A DNA stretch of 64,000 bases from Wenzhouxiangella sp042310355 (GCF_042310355.1 NZ_JBHJMR010000003.1:62001-126000); one strand, 5' to 3'; positions 8,819 through 18,357 are shown, counted from the first letter of the stretch. Notes: generated by a model not told the origin, from the sequence alone. Numbers and translations: made by a program.

Positions 8819-8870
8819 GGAACCCGGAACCCGCTCTTCCTGAAACCTGAACCCTGAAACCTGAAACCTT
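8819..8870. repeat. Heptamer tandem repeat (CCTGAAA/C type)
   Basis: Two copies of GGAACCC (about 8819-8832) are followed by four in-phase 7-bp units at 8839-8866: CCTGAAA, CCTGAAC, CCTGAAA, CCTGAAA, ending CCTT. It lies between the convergent panC and ParA genes, only 3 bp from the ParA stop. The same unit and the same CCTT ending recur at 39685-39723. No hairpin or T-run makes it a terminator. Confidence 0.75.
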
Positions 8871-8873
8871 CGT

Positions 8874-9515
8874 CTAACCCTTCCCCACCGACTTCTTGCT
8901 CCGAATCCAGCTCATGATGTCCTCCCACTGCTCCCAGTCCGGCCAGGCGAGGTAGGGCGGCAGGTCGGAGACGGTCAGGCCGCGTTCGAAGGCGCGCACG
9001 TAGTTCATGGTATCGCGAAGATTTCCGACCACCGGTACCCGGAAATCGTCCAGAAAACCCGTCAGTTCGCGGAAGATGATGGTGTGGGGCTTGACGCGAT
9101 TGGCGATCAGTCCCACGCGGACCTGCCCCTTCTTGACCGGTTTGAGTTCGAGCAGGTGATTGAGGAATCGCCAGGCCGCGCGCATGTCGACCGGGGAGGG
9201 CAGGACCGGGACCAGGAGGGTCTGCGAACGGCGCACGATGTTGCCCAGTTCATGGCCGGCGACCGCAGCCGGTGTGTCGAGAACGAGGGTGTCCGCTTCG
9301 GCCGGCGCCCGCAGCTGCCCCTTGTGCGGCTCGGCCGGGATGATCTCGGGGTACTCTTCCGGCCGCTGTGACAGCCAGTCGGAGGCCGACTGCTGGGGAT
9401 CCATGTCGCCGAGCGCGACGGCGTGACCCTCCCAGGCCAGTGCCGCGGCCAGCGATGTGGCAATGGTGGTCTTGCCGCAGCCGCCCTTGGCGTTGACGAT
9501 GGCGATGGTTCGCAT
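8874..9515 (-). CDS. Orphan ParA/MinD-family ATPase
   Basis: 213 aa. Deviant Walker A motif KGGCGKTT near the N-terminus, the conserved GDMDPQQSASDW (A') and the Walker B-like VLDTPAAV. The length and lack of an N-terminal DNA-binding extension match short chromosomal ParA-like proteins that position protein or DNA cargo. No parB, cargo gene or parS-like site is visible; the next co-directional genes encode a lipoprotein and a thioesterase, so the partner is unknown. Confidence 0.85.
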   Translation of the reverse strand: MRTIAIVNAKGGCGKTTIATSLAAALAWEGHAVALGDMDPQQSASDWLSQRPEEYPEIIPAEPHKGQLRAPAEADTLVLDTPAAVAGHELGNIVRRSQTLLVPVLPSPVDMRAAWRFLNHLLELKPVKKGQVRVGLIANRVKPHTIIFRELTGFLDDFRVPVVGNLRDTMNYVRAFERGLTVSDLPPYLAWPDWEQWEDIMSWIRSKKSVGKG

Positions 9516-9561
9516 GACTGGCGCCCTCCGTTGTCAGTTCGACCCGATAACAGTGTCCCCG

Positions 9562-9975
9562 TCAGGTCCGGCGGCGCGGATCGGGGAGCCCCGAATGGAG
9601 CAGCCACCGTTCGCGCTGTTCGTCATAGCGCCACACCTCGCGATGTTCGATGACCCGTTCGCGTGCCGTGTGGACATGATACATGCGAATCCGGACCTGC
9701 CGCTCGACGGCCATTCCGTCCGGGTCGCTGGTGACCTGCTGTACCCGGTACTCGGTAACCCGAAACTGGCGCAGGCGCTCCAGGTCGAGGTCGCGGATCG
9801 GGTTGTCGGCAAGCCAGTCGGGGTGGATGTGGTTGGCCAGCGCGCCATATTCGCTCCAGCGCAGCAGCGACTGCCACTGGTCCATGGTCTGCTGGCGTTC
9901 CCGCTGCCCCTGGTTGCCCCCGGCGCACGCCGCCAGCAACAGGGCCGCCATGAGCAGCAGCAATGACTTACGCAT
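9562..9975 (-). CDS. Small lipoprotein, unknown function
   Basis: 137 aa from the ATG at 9975; the in-frame extension to 10044 precedes the signal peptide. MRKSLLLLMAALLLAACAGG is a textbook lipoprotein signal (Cys about residue 17). The mature part is a compact alpha/beta domain of about 110 residues with a TMDQWQSLLRWSEYGAL helix and a strand-rich end (VEHREVWRYDE-like), reminiscent of small NTF2-like folds. The start overlaps the thioesterase stop by 8 bp, so they are co-transcribed. Confidence 0.7.
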   Translation of the reverse strand: MRKSLLLLMAALLLAACAGGNQGQRERQQTMDQWQSLLRWSEYGALANHIHPDWLADNPIRDLDLERLRQFRVTEYRVQQVTSDPDGMAVERQVRIRMYHVHTARERVIEHREVWRYDEQRERWLLHSGLPDPRRRT

Positions 9976-10450
9976 CGGTCCGTGGCTTCCTGTCCCGCAT
10001 GAGCGCAGCATACTTCGCCGAGAGCGTCGCCGCCACCTCTCCATCGAGGCGCAGCTGCGGCTCGAGCACCAGGCTGGCGCGGCCGCGCTCGTCGAGTCGG
10101 TCGAGGAAGCCGCGGACGGCCTGTTCGTCGGGCCAGGGGCAGAACGCCTGGAAAGCCCGGTTGACGGGCGCGAGGAAGCGGATGTCGCAGCGCCCGATGA
10201 CCAGGTCGGCGTCGATGCCGGCGCGCAGCAGGATCAGGCGCGGCAGCGACCAGCCGGCCAGGATCATGGCGCTGGCCAGCGCACCACCGAAGGCGGTGCC
10301 CTTGTCGTTGATGCTCGGCGCCAGCGGCAGGGTCAATTCCACGCCCTCGCTGTCGAGGCGGCTGACGGACAACGCCATCGCCCCGCCCAGGGGAATATCC
10401 GTCGTCAGGGTGCTTTCCAGCCAGGCGGCTTCGTCGATATCGGAGTTCAT
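9968..10450 (-). CDS. YiiD-C-type thioesterase domain protein
   Basis: 160 aa. A stand-alone hot-dog domain of the type found at the C-terminus of YiiD: IPLGGAMALSVSRLDSEGVELT, then SINDKGTAFGGALASAMILAGW, the central helix of the hot-dog fold. Family members are putative acyl-CoA thioesterases; substrate unknown. Start at 10450 (ATG) is followed downstream by the lipoprotein gene. Divergent from the MFS gene across a heptamer repeat. Confidence 0.75.
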   Translation of the reverse strand: MNSDIDEAAWLESTLTTDIPLGGAMALSVSRLDSEGVELTLPLAPSINDKGTAFGGALASAMILAGWSLPRLILLRAGIDADLVIGRCDIRFLAPVNRAFQAFCPWPDEQAVRGFLDRLDERGRASLVLEPQLRLDGEVAATLSAKYAALMRDRKPRTDA

Positions 10451-10497
10451 GCGATCATTCTATCTTCCACGATGGCGGATGGCATGTGGTCCAGAGC

Positions 10498-10560
<63 letters not shown>

Positions 10561-10568
10561 ATACCCCC

Positions 10569-11876
10569 ATGCCGCCCGCCGCTCGCGAACCCGCCGCGCT
10601 TCCGTACGTCGCCCGCAAACTGATGCCGCGCGAGGTGCGGACCAACGCGGCCATGGCCGTGGCGCTGGGTGCGCTCGAGGGCGGGCTGGTCGGCATCGTG
10701 GTCAAGACCCAGTTCGCGGCGGTTGCAAGCCCGGCCTGGGTCAACCTGGCCGTCGCCCTGGTCGCCGGAGCGCCGGCGTTCGCCAACATCGTCAGCCTGT
10801 GGATTTCCGGTTTGGCCGAGGGGCGCAACAAGCCGGCCTGGGTCGCGAGCCTGATGGCCACGACCAGCGTCTTTCTCGTGCTGATGGCCCTGGCGCCGAC
10901 CAGCCCGGTCGGGCTGGTCATGATCACGCTGACGATGATCGCCGCCCGCCTGGCCTGGGCCGGCGTGATCACCCTGCGCGCGGCCATCTGGCGGGCCAAT
11001 TTTCCGCGCCAGGTGCGGGCCCGGATCACGGGCTGGATCACCATCATCTATTCGCTGATCATCTCGGCGACAGCCGCCGTTACCGGCCTGCTGATGAACT
11101 GGTGGCCGGAAGTCTGGCGTGTGACCTTTCCGCTCGCCGGTTTGACCGGTCTGTTCGCGGCCTGGCGCTACCTGGCCACGCGCGTGCGCCAGGGCCGGCG
11201 GATACAGAGCGAGGAGCTCAACCAGCGTCGGGTTCGCCGCGGCGGCCAGCTTCGGGCCGCCGTCGATATCCTCAAGAAGGATCGCTGGTACCGGCGCTAC
11301 ATGCTCACCATGTTCGCCTTCGGCAGCGGCAACCTGATGGTGATCGCACTGCTGGTGGTGCTGCTCAACGAGCAGTTCGGTTTCGGGCGCTTCGAACAGG
11401 TGCTCATCACCACGGCCCTGCCGCTGGTGACCCTGTCGATCTTCACGCCGATCTGGGCAAAGCGGCTCGATGCCGCGCATATTCTCGACTACCGCGCCCG
11501 CCAGGCCTGGATGTTCGTGTTCGCACTGCTGCTGTTCGTGACGGCGACCGTGTTCGGCCTCGAGCCGCTGTTCTGGGTCGGCGCGCTCGCCCTGGGCGCT
11601 GCGTTTGCCGGCGGCAAGCTGGGCTGGAACCTGGGGCACAACGACTTCGCCAGTGATGATCAATCGACGCTCTACATGGGCATCCATGTCACCCTGACCG
11701 GCATTCGTGGCCTGCTCGCGCCCCTGGTGGGCGTGAGCGTCTACCAGCTGCTCGAAGCCGTGGGGACCGGTCTCGGCCGCTTCGTGCTCCTGTTCCCCTT
11801 CACGCTGACCCTGGGCGGAGCCGTTACCTTCGTTCTGCTGGCGCGCTGGCGCCGAAAGGAGATTGAAGCTTCATGA
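10569..11876 (+). CDS. Major facilitator superfamily transporter
   Basis: 435 aa with about 12 hydrophobic segments in two halves separated by a charged loop near residue 215 (VRQGRRIQSEELNQRRVRRG). No N-terminal signal peptide. Its stop overlaps the ATG of the TonB-dependent receptor gene as ATGA, so the two are made together; an inner-membrane/outer-membrane uptake pair, for example for a siderophore or other metal chelate, is a reasonable inference. Substrate not readable. No Shine-Dalgarno is visible because a heptamer repeat fills the upstream region. Confidence 0.8.
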   Translation: MPPAAREPAALPYVARKLMPREVRTNAAMAVALGALEGGLVGIVVKTQFAAVASPAWVNLAVALVAGAPAFANIVSLWISGLAEGRNKPAWVASLMATTSVFLVLMALAPTSPVGLVMITLTMIAARLAWAGVITLRAAIWRANFPRQVRARITGWITIIYSLIISATAAVTGLLMNWWPEVWRVTFPLAGLTGLFAAWRYLATRVRQGRRIQSEELNQRRVRRGGQLRAAVDILKKDRWYRRYMLTMFAFGSGNLMVIALLVVLLNEQFGFGRFEQVLITTALPLVTLSIFTPIWAKRLDAAHILDYRARQAWMFVFALLLFVTATVFGLEPLFWVGALALGAAFAGGKLGWNLGHNDFASDDQSTLYMGIHVTLTGIRGLLAPLVGVSVYQLLEAVGTGLGRFVLLFPFTLTLGGAVTFVLLARWRRKEIEAS

Positions 11877-13897
11877 TGATCGAGTTCCTCGTTGCGGCCG
11901 CCCTGGCAGCCGAGGGCGAGCAATTGCCGAAGCTGGAAGTTCGCGGCCGCGACATCGCGCCGGAGGCAGCGCAGGCGACCGGATCGCTGGGCGAGGCCGA
12001 GATCGAGCTCGTGCGCCCCACGCATCCTTCCGAGCTGTTCTCGCGCCTGCCCGGTACCTGGGTCACGCGCGGCAGCGGTCAGGAACATCTCACCGCCGTT
12101 CGCTCACCGATCCTGTCGGGCGCCGGTGGCTGCGGTGCACTACTGATCCTCGAGGCGGGCGTGCCGATCCGGCCGCCGGGTTTCTGCAACGTCAACAATC
12201 TTTTCGAGGTCAATCTCGCGCAGGCCGAGGCGGTCAGCGTGCTGCGCGGTCCCGGCGGTATCGGCCATGCCTCCGGCGGATTGCACGGCGTGATCGATAT
12301 CACGCCCAGATCGCCCTTGATCGACCCGGTAAACGGCGTGCGACTCGAGGCGGGCAGCAACGACTACTACCGGGTCTCCGGCGAGTTGACCGGCGAAGTG
12401 GGCGCCGGTGCGATCGGCGTCGATTTCGCGGTTACGGACGCGGGCAGCTTCCGGGTCGACGAGGGCTACGAACACCAGCTCGCTACGTTCCAGCACGCCG
12501 TTCCGGTGGCAGGCGGGCAGTGGCGGACGATCATCAGCGCCGCCCGCCTCGATCAGGACACGGCCGGTTACATCCTGGGTGAGCGGGCTTACGCCGACCC
12601 CGGTCTGCGGCGCGCTAACCTCAACCCCGAAGCGTATCGACAGGCCAGCGCGGTGCGCGTGATCTCGCGGCGCGAGTGGCTCGACGGAGACGGGACGGAG
12701 CACCGTCTCAGCGGCTTCGCCCGTCGCTCGCGCATGAACTTTCTGCAGCATTTCCTGCCGGGCCAGCCGCTGGAGCGAAACGGCCAGGTTTCGGCCGGCC
12801 TGCAATACGATCGCAGCAGCCCGGACGACGCCTGGGACTGGGGGGTTGACGCCGAGTTGTTCCGTGGCGATCTGTCCCAGATCCAGGACGGTCCGGCGCA
12901 GGGGCCGCCGCCGGTGGCGGGGATTCGCCCGGCCGGACGGCACTACGATTACGTGGTCGACGGCCAGCGCCTGGGCGGCTACCTCGCCCGGCGATTTGCG
13001 TTCGACGGCGGCTGGACGCTGCGCGCCGGCATCCACGCCGACTGGGTGCGCTACGACTACGACAATCGCATGTCCGTCGGTAATCTCACCGAGGACGGCG
13101 AGCCCTGCGATCCCGGCGGCTGCCTCTACAATCGCCCGGCCGACCGCAGCGATGATTTTCTCGAGGCCGCGCCCGAACTCACGCTCAGCCGTTCGGTCGG
13201 TGCCAGCCAGGTCTGGGCGCGCCTGGCCAGCGGATTCCGGGCGCCGCAGGCGACCGAACTGTACCGCCTGCAGCGCGGCCAGGACGTTGCCGACCTCGAG
13301 TCCGAGCGGCTCGATGCCCTCGAGCTCGGGATCCGCGGCAGCGGCGCGCTGGACTGGGAGGTGGTCGCCTTCTACCAGTACAAGCGTGACTACATCTTTC
13401 GCGATGGCGAGGGCTTCAACGTCAGCGACGGCAAGTCGGGGCATCGCGGCATCGAGCTATCGCTGCGCTATCCGATTACCGAAACGCTCGTGGCGGCCGC
13501 GCGCGGCAGCTACGCGGTTCACTGGTACCGTTTCGACCGCGATCTCGGCGGCGAGCGCATCCTGTCCGGCCGGACCGTCCCGGCGGCCCCCCGCCGCCTG
13601 GCCAGTGCCGACCTGACCTGGCGTCCGAACTCCCGGTTCGAGGGACAGCTGGCGCTCGAGCACACCGGCGAGTACTGGCTCGATGCAGCCAATACCCGTC
13701 GCTACGGTGGCCACACCCTGCTGCACCTGTCCAGCGAATATGCGCTGAACGAGAACTGGCGAGCCGGGCTGCGCGTTCGCAACCTGCTCGACCGCCGCTA
13801 CGCCGAGCGCGCGGATTTCGCCTTCGGCAACTATCGTTACTTTCCCGGTGCCGGCCGCAGTTTCTTCGTGTCGCTGGACTGGACGCCGGGGGACTGA
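11873..13897 (+). CDS. TonB-dependent outer-membrane receptor
   Basis: 674 aa. Short signal peptide (MMIEFLVAAALAAEG), a TonB-box-like segment, then a plug domain (about 35-145) with the typical ending VSVLRGPGGIGHASGGLHGVIDI shortened here to VLRGPGGIGHASGG. The rest is a 22-strand-type barrel ending in a TonB-receptor C-terminus (NYRYFPGAGRSFFVSLDW). The plug carries a pair of cysteines about 20 residues apart (GAGGCGALL and GFCNVNN), likely a disulfide. Coupled to the upstream MFS gene. Ligand unknown; iron chelates, copper or vitamins are possible. Confidence 0.9.
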   Translation: MMIEFLVAAALAAEGEQLPKLEVRGRDIAPEAAQATGSLGEAEIELVRPTHPSELFSRLPGTWVTRGSGQEHLTAVRSPILSGAGGCGALLILEAGVPIRPPGFCNVNNLFEVNLAQAEAVSVLRGPGGIGHASGGLHGVIDITPRSPLIDPVNGVRLEAGSNDYYRVSGELTGEVGAGAIGVDFAVTDAGSFRVDEGYEHQLATFQHAVPVAGGQWRTIISAARLDQDTAGYILGERAYADPGLRRANLNPEAYRQASAVRVISRREWLDGDGTEHRLSGFARRSRMNFLQHFLPGQPLERNGQVSAGLQYDRSSPDDAWDWGVDAELFRGDLSQIQDGPAQGPPPVAGIRPAGRHYDYVVDGQRLGGYLARRFAFDGGWTLRAGIHADWVRYDYDNRMSVGNLTEDGEPCDPGGCLYNRPADRSDDFLEAAPELTLSRSVGASQVWARLASGFRAPQATELYRLQRGQDVADLESERLDALELGIRGSGALDWEVVAFYQYKRDYIFRDGEGFNVSDGKSGHRGIELSLRYPITETLVAAARGSYAVHWYRFDRDLGGERILSGRTVPAAPRRLASADLTWRPNSRFEGQLALEHTGEYWLDAANTRRYGGHTLLHLSSEYALNENWRAGLRVRNLLDRRYAERADFAFGNYRYFPGAGRSFFVSLDWTPGD

Positions 13898-13929
13898 CTC
13901 GCTGCAAGTTACAGAATGGGCGGCGAGGT
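13896..13929. repeat. Solo remnant of a MITE-like element end
   Basis: GACTCGCT, two variable bases, then AAGTTACAGAATG (13896-13918) matches the right end of the 39404-39674 element at 21 of 23 positions, with weaker similarity for another 11 bp. It overlaps the stop of the receptor gene. The rest of the element is absent; the receptor's C-terminus looks intact. Confidence 0.6.
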
Positions 13930-14087
13930 CTGGAGTTGGTCGGTGACCGAGGCAGCCTGGAACGGGGTGCTGACGCCGCTTTCGATGCTCCGGACATCTT
14001 CGAGGCCGCTCCACTTGGCCGTGGGACGAGGTCCACACCGGCAGGAACAGCAGCGTAAAAGCACTCCGGCCCGAATGGGTATGCATA

Positions 14088-15068
14088 ATGGCAACACGGG
14101 TCGACGATGTCGGCAGGTTCGGTTGTCGTCGATCCCCGCACTTCAGGACGCAGGACACCGAGACACGGAACTTGAGCAAGGATACCGACAGACAGCCGCC
14201 GACCGACGGGGAGACCGTGTTGCTCGGCACCACGCGCGCCGGGGACGAGCGCCACGAGGCCTGCCTGGTGATCATCCGTGGTGCGCGCCTGGGCTCGCGC
14301 ATCGTTCCGGGTGAGGATCCGCTGGTGATCGGACGATCCGTCGATGCCGATTTCCAGATTTCGGATCGCAGCATCTCGCGTCGACACTGTCGCATCTTTC
14401 GCGAGAACGGGCGCTACTGGGTCGAGGACCTGGGTTCGACCAATCACACCTGGCTCAACGACAAGCAGATCGATCGCGCCGTCTTGCGCGACGGGGATCA
14501 CTTGCGCATCAGCCAGTCGGTGCTGAAGTTCGTCGACGAGGGCAACATCGAGGCCGGCTACCATTCCGAACTGCACGAGAGCACTATTCGGGACACGCTC
14601 ACCGGGCTGTACAACCGGCGCCACGCCATGGCCGTGCTCGAGAAGGAAGCCTCGCGGGCACAGCGAGATGCGGACTATCGGCTCGCGCTGGTGATTCTGG
14701 ACCTGGATTTCTTCAAGGAAATCAACGACGACTACGGGCACCTGGCCGGCGACGGTGTGCTGCGGCAGCTCAGCGCAATCGCGCGAGAGCGCGTGCGCGG
14801 CAGCGACACGCTGGCGCGCATCGGCGGCGAGGAGTTCGCGCTGATTCTGCCCGATGCCGAAGCGGAGGAGGCCCGTCGGCTGGCCGACGCGATCCGTGCC
14901 ACGGTCGAAGAGGCCGGATTCCGCATCGACGACGAGGAACACATCATCACGCTCTCTGCCGGGGTGGCGACCTGGCAGGCCGGCATGCAGAGCATCAGCG
15001 AGCTGCTCCAGGCGGCCGATCGCCAGCTCTACGAGGCCAAATCCTCGGGCCGCAACCGCGTGTGCTGA
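14088..15068 (+). CDS. FHA-GGDEF diguanylate cyclase
   Basis: 326 aa from the ATG at 14088. An alternative TTG at 14172 would remove 28 residues that show no domain character, and a CATAAT box overlaps the first ATG, so the shorter form (298 aa) is quite possible. Residues about 80-145 form an FHA domain (VIGRSVDADFQISDRSISRRH, phosphothreonine-binding Arg/Ser). A GGDEF domain follows with an active GGEEF site and an inhibitory RxxD motif (RGSD) five residues before it. Probably makes c-di-GMP in response to binding of a phosphorylated partner. No Ser/Thr kinase is visible nearby. The spacer 13898-14087 holds no gene. Confidence 0.88.
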   Translation: MATRVDDVGRFGCRRSPHFRTQDTETRNLSKDTDRQPPTDGETVLLGTTRAGDERHEACLVIIRGARLGSRIVPGEDPLVIGRSVDADFQISDRSISRRHCRIFRENGRYWVEDLGSTNHTWLNDKQIDRAVLRDGDHLRISQSVLKFVDEGNIEAGYHSELHESTIRDTLTGLYNRRHAMAVLEKEASRAQRDADYRLALVILDLDFFKEINDDYGHLAGDGVLRQLSAIARERVRGSDTLARIGGEEFALILPDAEAEEARRLADAIRATVEEAGFRIDDEEHIITLSAGVATWQAGMQSISELLQAADRQLYEAKSSGRNRVC

Positions 15069-15069
15069 A

Positions 15070-17094
15070 TCACGCGGCGATGCCGTAGGCGGCCAGCAGC
15101 GACTCCAGCGCCGGATCGCGCCCGCGGAAGGCTTCCCAGGACGTCTGCATGGGGCGGCTGGAACCGACCTGCAGGATTTCGCGCGCCAGCCGGTGCCCGG
15201 TCTCGGCGTCGAACAAGCCGTTCTTCCGGAACAACTCGAAGGCGTCGCGGGCCAGCTGTTCGGCCCACAGGTAGCTGTAGTAGCCGGCCGCGTAGCCGCC
15301 GTCGAACAGGTGGCTGAAGCTCATCAGGAAACGGTTGTACTCCGGCATCGGCAGGACCGCGACGCGGTCGTGGACTTCGCGCATCAGTGCAATCGGATCG
15401 TCGCCCGGTCGGGTGTGCAGCGCCAGGTCGGTCAGGGCGAACTCGATCTGTCGCACCAGCGCCATGGCGCCCTGGAACTGCTGGTCGGCCCTGAGCCCGT
15501 CGATCAGTTTCTGCGGCAGGGGTTCGCCGGTTTCCACGTGTCGCGCGTAGCGTTCGAGCGATTCGCCTTCCCAGGCCCAGCCTTCCATCAGCTGGCTGGG
15601 CAGCTCCACCGCGTCCCACTCCACCCCGCTGATGCCGGCCACGCCGGGCAGGTCGATGCGCGTGAGCAGGTGGTGCAGGCAGTGCCCGAATTCGTGAAAG
15701 ATCGTTACCACGTCGTCGTGCGTGAGCAGGCTGGGCCGCCCCTTCGCCGGTGGCGCGAAGTTGCAGGTCAGGTAGGCGATCGGTAGTTGCTCGACACCGC
15801 CGACGCGCATGCGCGCCCGGCACACGTCCATCCAGGCGCCGCCGGACTTGCGCGGCCGGCTGTAGAGGTCGAGGTAGAGGCCGGCGAGCCGCTGGCCGTC
15901 TTCGCCGAAGACGTTGAAGAAGTGCACGTCCTCATGCCAGGTATCGACCGTCTCGTCGGCTTCGAAGCGCAGCCCGAACAGTTCGCCGGCGGTGGTGAAC
16001 AGGCCGTCGAAGACGCGCTCGAGCTCGAACCAGGGCTTGAGCATCGATTCGTTGATGCCGAGTGCGTCCTCGCGCAGTTTCTCGCTGTAGTAGGCGATGT
16101 CCCAGGGCGCGAGCGGTGTATCGGCACCGTGCCTGGCGGCGAACGCGGTCAGTTCCTCGAGTTGCCTCGCCGCCTGCGGCCGGGCGCGTTCGGCCAGGTC
16201 GTCGAGAAAGGATTCGACCTCGTCGGCCGAGTCGGCCATGCGCGTGGAAAGCCGCATCGCGGCATGGTGTTCGAAGCCGAGCAGTTTCGCCTGTTCATCG
16301 CGCAGTGCCAGCATCTCGCGCATGACCGGGCCGTTGTCGAACTCGCCTCCCTGGGGACCGGTTTCCGAGGCGCGGGTGGCGAAGGCGCGGTGGAAGCGCT
16401 CGCGCAGCTTGCGATCGTCGGCATAAGTAATGATGGCGCGGAAGGCCGGGAAGCTGAGGTTCGCCATCCAGCCTTCCTTGCCGGCATCGCGTGCCATCCC
16501 GGCGAGCAGCTCCCGTTCGGCCTCGGGCAGGCCGGCGAGTTGCTCGACGTCGTCGAAGGTTTCGCTGTAGGCCTCCGTGGCATCGAGCACGTGGTTGCCG
16601 AAACGGTTGCCCAGCTCCGAAAGGCGCAGGCTGATCTCGCCGAAGCGTTCACGTTCGGCCCGGGGCAGGTCGACGCCGGCCAGGTGGAAATCGCGCAGTT
16701 CATGCTCGACGGTCGCCCGCAGGGCGTCATCCTGCCCGGCGAAATCCTCGCGGCCGGCCAGGGCCTTGTAGGCGGCCCACAACTTCCGGTTGTGCCCGCG
16801 CTCGGTGTCAAAGCGCGTCATCGGCGCCAGGCAGGCCTCGTAGGCTTCTCGCCACTCGGGCGTGTTGACGACCGAGTGCAGATGCGAAACGGTCGAGAAG
16901 GTGTTGGCCAGGGCGTTGTCCGCGAGGGTCTCCGCCTCGACCACGCTGGCGTAGTCGACGGCATCGCCGAGCGCTTCGATCTGTTCGATCACGGCTCGGT
17001 ACTCATCCAGGCGCTGCTCAACGGCGGGCAGCGCGTGCTCGGGTCGAATCTCGGAAAAGGCCGGCAGTCCGCCGGCCAGAAGGGGGTTGTCCAT
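15070..17094 (-). CDS. prlC: Oligopeptidase A (M3 metallopeptidase)
   Basis: 674 aa, standard length. Zinc site FHEFGHCLHH with the downstream Glu in the WDAVELPSQLMEGW region. N-terminal helical part starts with NPLLAGGLPAFSEIRPEHA as in other PrlC proteins. Cytoplasmic metalloprotease that degrades signal peptides and short peptides. The next co-directional gene upstream is alaA (18 bp apart), so the two may form a short operon. The long open frame on the opposite strand (15787-18348) is a codon-bias shadow. Confidence 0.95.
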   Translation of the reverse strand: MDNPLLAGGLPAFSEIRPEHALPAVEQRLDEYRAVIEQIEALGDAVDYASVVEAETLADNALANTFSTVSHLHSVVNTPEWREAYEACLAPMTRFDTERGHNRKLWAAYKALAGREDFAGQDDALRATVEHELRDFHLAGVDLPRAERERFGEISLRLSELGNRFGNHVLDATEAYSETFDDVEQLAGLPEAERELLAGMARDAGKEGWMANLSFPAFRAIITYADDRKLRERFHRAFATRASETGPQGGEFDNGPVMREMLALRDEQAKLLGFEHHAAMRLSTRMADSADEVESFLDDLAERARPQAARQLEELTAFAARHGADTPLAPWDIAYYSEKLREDALGINESMLKPWFELERVFDGLFTTAGELFGLRFEADETVDTWHEDVHFFNVFGEDGQRLAGLYLDLYSRPRKSGGAWMDVCRARMRVGGVEQLPIAYLTCNFAPPAKGRPSLLTHDDVVTIFHEFGHCLHHLLTRIDLPGVAGISGVEWDAVELPSQLMEGWAWEGESLERYARHVETGEPLPQKLIDGLRADQQFQGAMALVRQIEFALTDLALHTRPGDDPIALMREVHDRVAVLPMPEYNRFLMSFSHLFDGGYAAGYYSYLWAEQLARDAFELFRKNGLFDAETGHRLAREILQVGSSRPMQTSWEAFRGRDPALESLLAAYGIAA

Positions 17095-17112
17095 GGTGTC
17101 CTTTATCTCGTG

Positions 17113-18357
17113 CTACCTGACGGCCCGGATGCGCTGCGGCTCGTCGGCCAGTTCCTCGAGCAGGTTCTCGATGCGTTGGAAGGCCTCGGTGAGCTGCTCG
17201 GCCTCGGGCAGGAGCGTGATCCGGAAGTGATTGCGTTCGGGAATGTTGAAGCTCGAGCCGGGCACGATGAGGATGTGCTTGTGCTCGAGCAGTTCGGCGG
17301 CGAAGCGATGATCGTCGAAGTCGCCGAAGACCTCGGGGCGCACCGAGGGGAAAGCGTACATGGCGCCCATCGGTTTGACCAGTTCGAGGAAGCGGCTCTT
17401 GTCGCAGGCTTCGATCACGGCCTGGCGCGACTCGAACAGCCGGCCGTCGCGGCCGACCAGGTCGGCGATGGACTGGTAACCGCCGAGCGCGGTCTGCACC
17501 GCCCACTGGCCGGGCACATTGGCCGAGAGCCTGAGCGCGGCCAGCTTTTCGACCGCCAGCATGTAATCCTCGGCACGCTCCAGCGCGCCGGTGAAGACCG
17601 CCCAGCCCACGCGCCAGCCGCAGGCCCGGTAGACCTTCGACAGGCCGCCGAAGGACACGCACAGGGTCTCGGGCGCCAGCGGCGCCATCGGCACGAAGCG
17701 CGCATCCTCGTAGCAGATGCTGTCGTAGATCTCGTCAGAGAAGATGATCAGGTCGTGGCGGGTGGCCAGCTCGGCCAGCGCCCGGAGCGTTTCCTCCGGG
17801 TAGACCGCGCCGGTCGGGTTGTTGGGGTTGATCACCACGATGGCGCGCGTCCTGGGCGTGATCTGCTCTTCGATGCGCGCCACGTCGGGCAGGAAGCCCT
17901 CCGATTCCCGGCACTGGTAGTGCACCGCCTTGCCGCCGTTGAGCACCACCGCGGCCGTCCACAGCGGGTAGTCGGGCGCGGGGACCAGCACCTCGTCGCC
18001 GGGTTCGAGCAGCGAACGCAGGGTCAGGTCGACCAGTTCGGACACGCCGTTGCCGATGACCACCTGGTCGTAGCGCGTTTCTGTCAGGCCACGCGCCTGG
18101 AACTGCATGGCGACCGCCTCGCGTGCCGGGAAGATGCCGGCTTGCGGACCGTAACCCTCGGAAAAGGGCAGGTTGCGGATGACCGCGCGGCGCATGGTCT
18201 CGGGGGTGCGAAAGCCGAAGGCGCCGGGGTTGCCGATGTTCAGGTGCAGGATGTCGTTGCCCTGCTGTTCGAGCTCGCGCGCGCGGCGAGCCAGCGCGCC
18301 GCGAATCTCGTAGCGCACCGCCTCGAGCCGGCCGGCGGTCTGGAATGACGGTTTCAT
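17113..18357 (-). CDS. alaA: Alanine-synthesising aminotransferase AlaA
   Basis: 414 aa from the ATG at 18357; the frame continues upstream but those residues lack family similarity. Fold-type I PLP enzyme: Schiff-base Lys in SFGGLSKVYRACGWRVGW, NPNNPTG loop, SDEIYD, and the C-terminal Arg in NHFRITLLPE that holds the carboxylate. The N-terminal GNPGAFGFRTPE and EGYGPQAGI are typical of AlaA (glutamate-pyruvate aminotransferase) proteins. It probably makes alanine from pyruvate and glutamate. Confidence 0.9.
   Translation of the reverse strand: MKPSFQTAGRLEAVRYEIRGALARRARELEQQGNDILHLNIGNPGAFGFRTPETMRRAVIRNLPFSEGYGPQAGIFPAREAVAMQFQARGLTETRYDQVVIGNGVSELVDLTLRSLLEPGDEVLVPAPDYPLWTAAVVLNGGKAVHYQCRESEGFLPDVARIEEQITPRTRAIVVINPNNPTGAVYPEETLRALAELATRHDLIIFSDEIYDSICYEDARFVPMAPLAPETLCVSFGGLSKVYRACGWRVGWAVFTGALERAEDYMLAVEKLAALRLSANVPGQWAVQTALGGYQSIADLVGRDGRLFESRQAVIEACDKSRFLELVKPMGAMYAFPSVRPEVFGDFDDHRFAAELLEHKHILIVPGSSFNIPERNHFRITLLPEAEQLTEAFQRIENLLEELADEPQRIRAVR

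Noticed and set aside
15787..18348. 853-aa open frame on the plus strand
   Set aside because: It lies opposite prlC and alaA, both with clear catalytic motifs; open length follows from codon bias.
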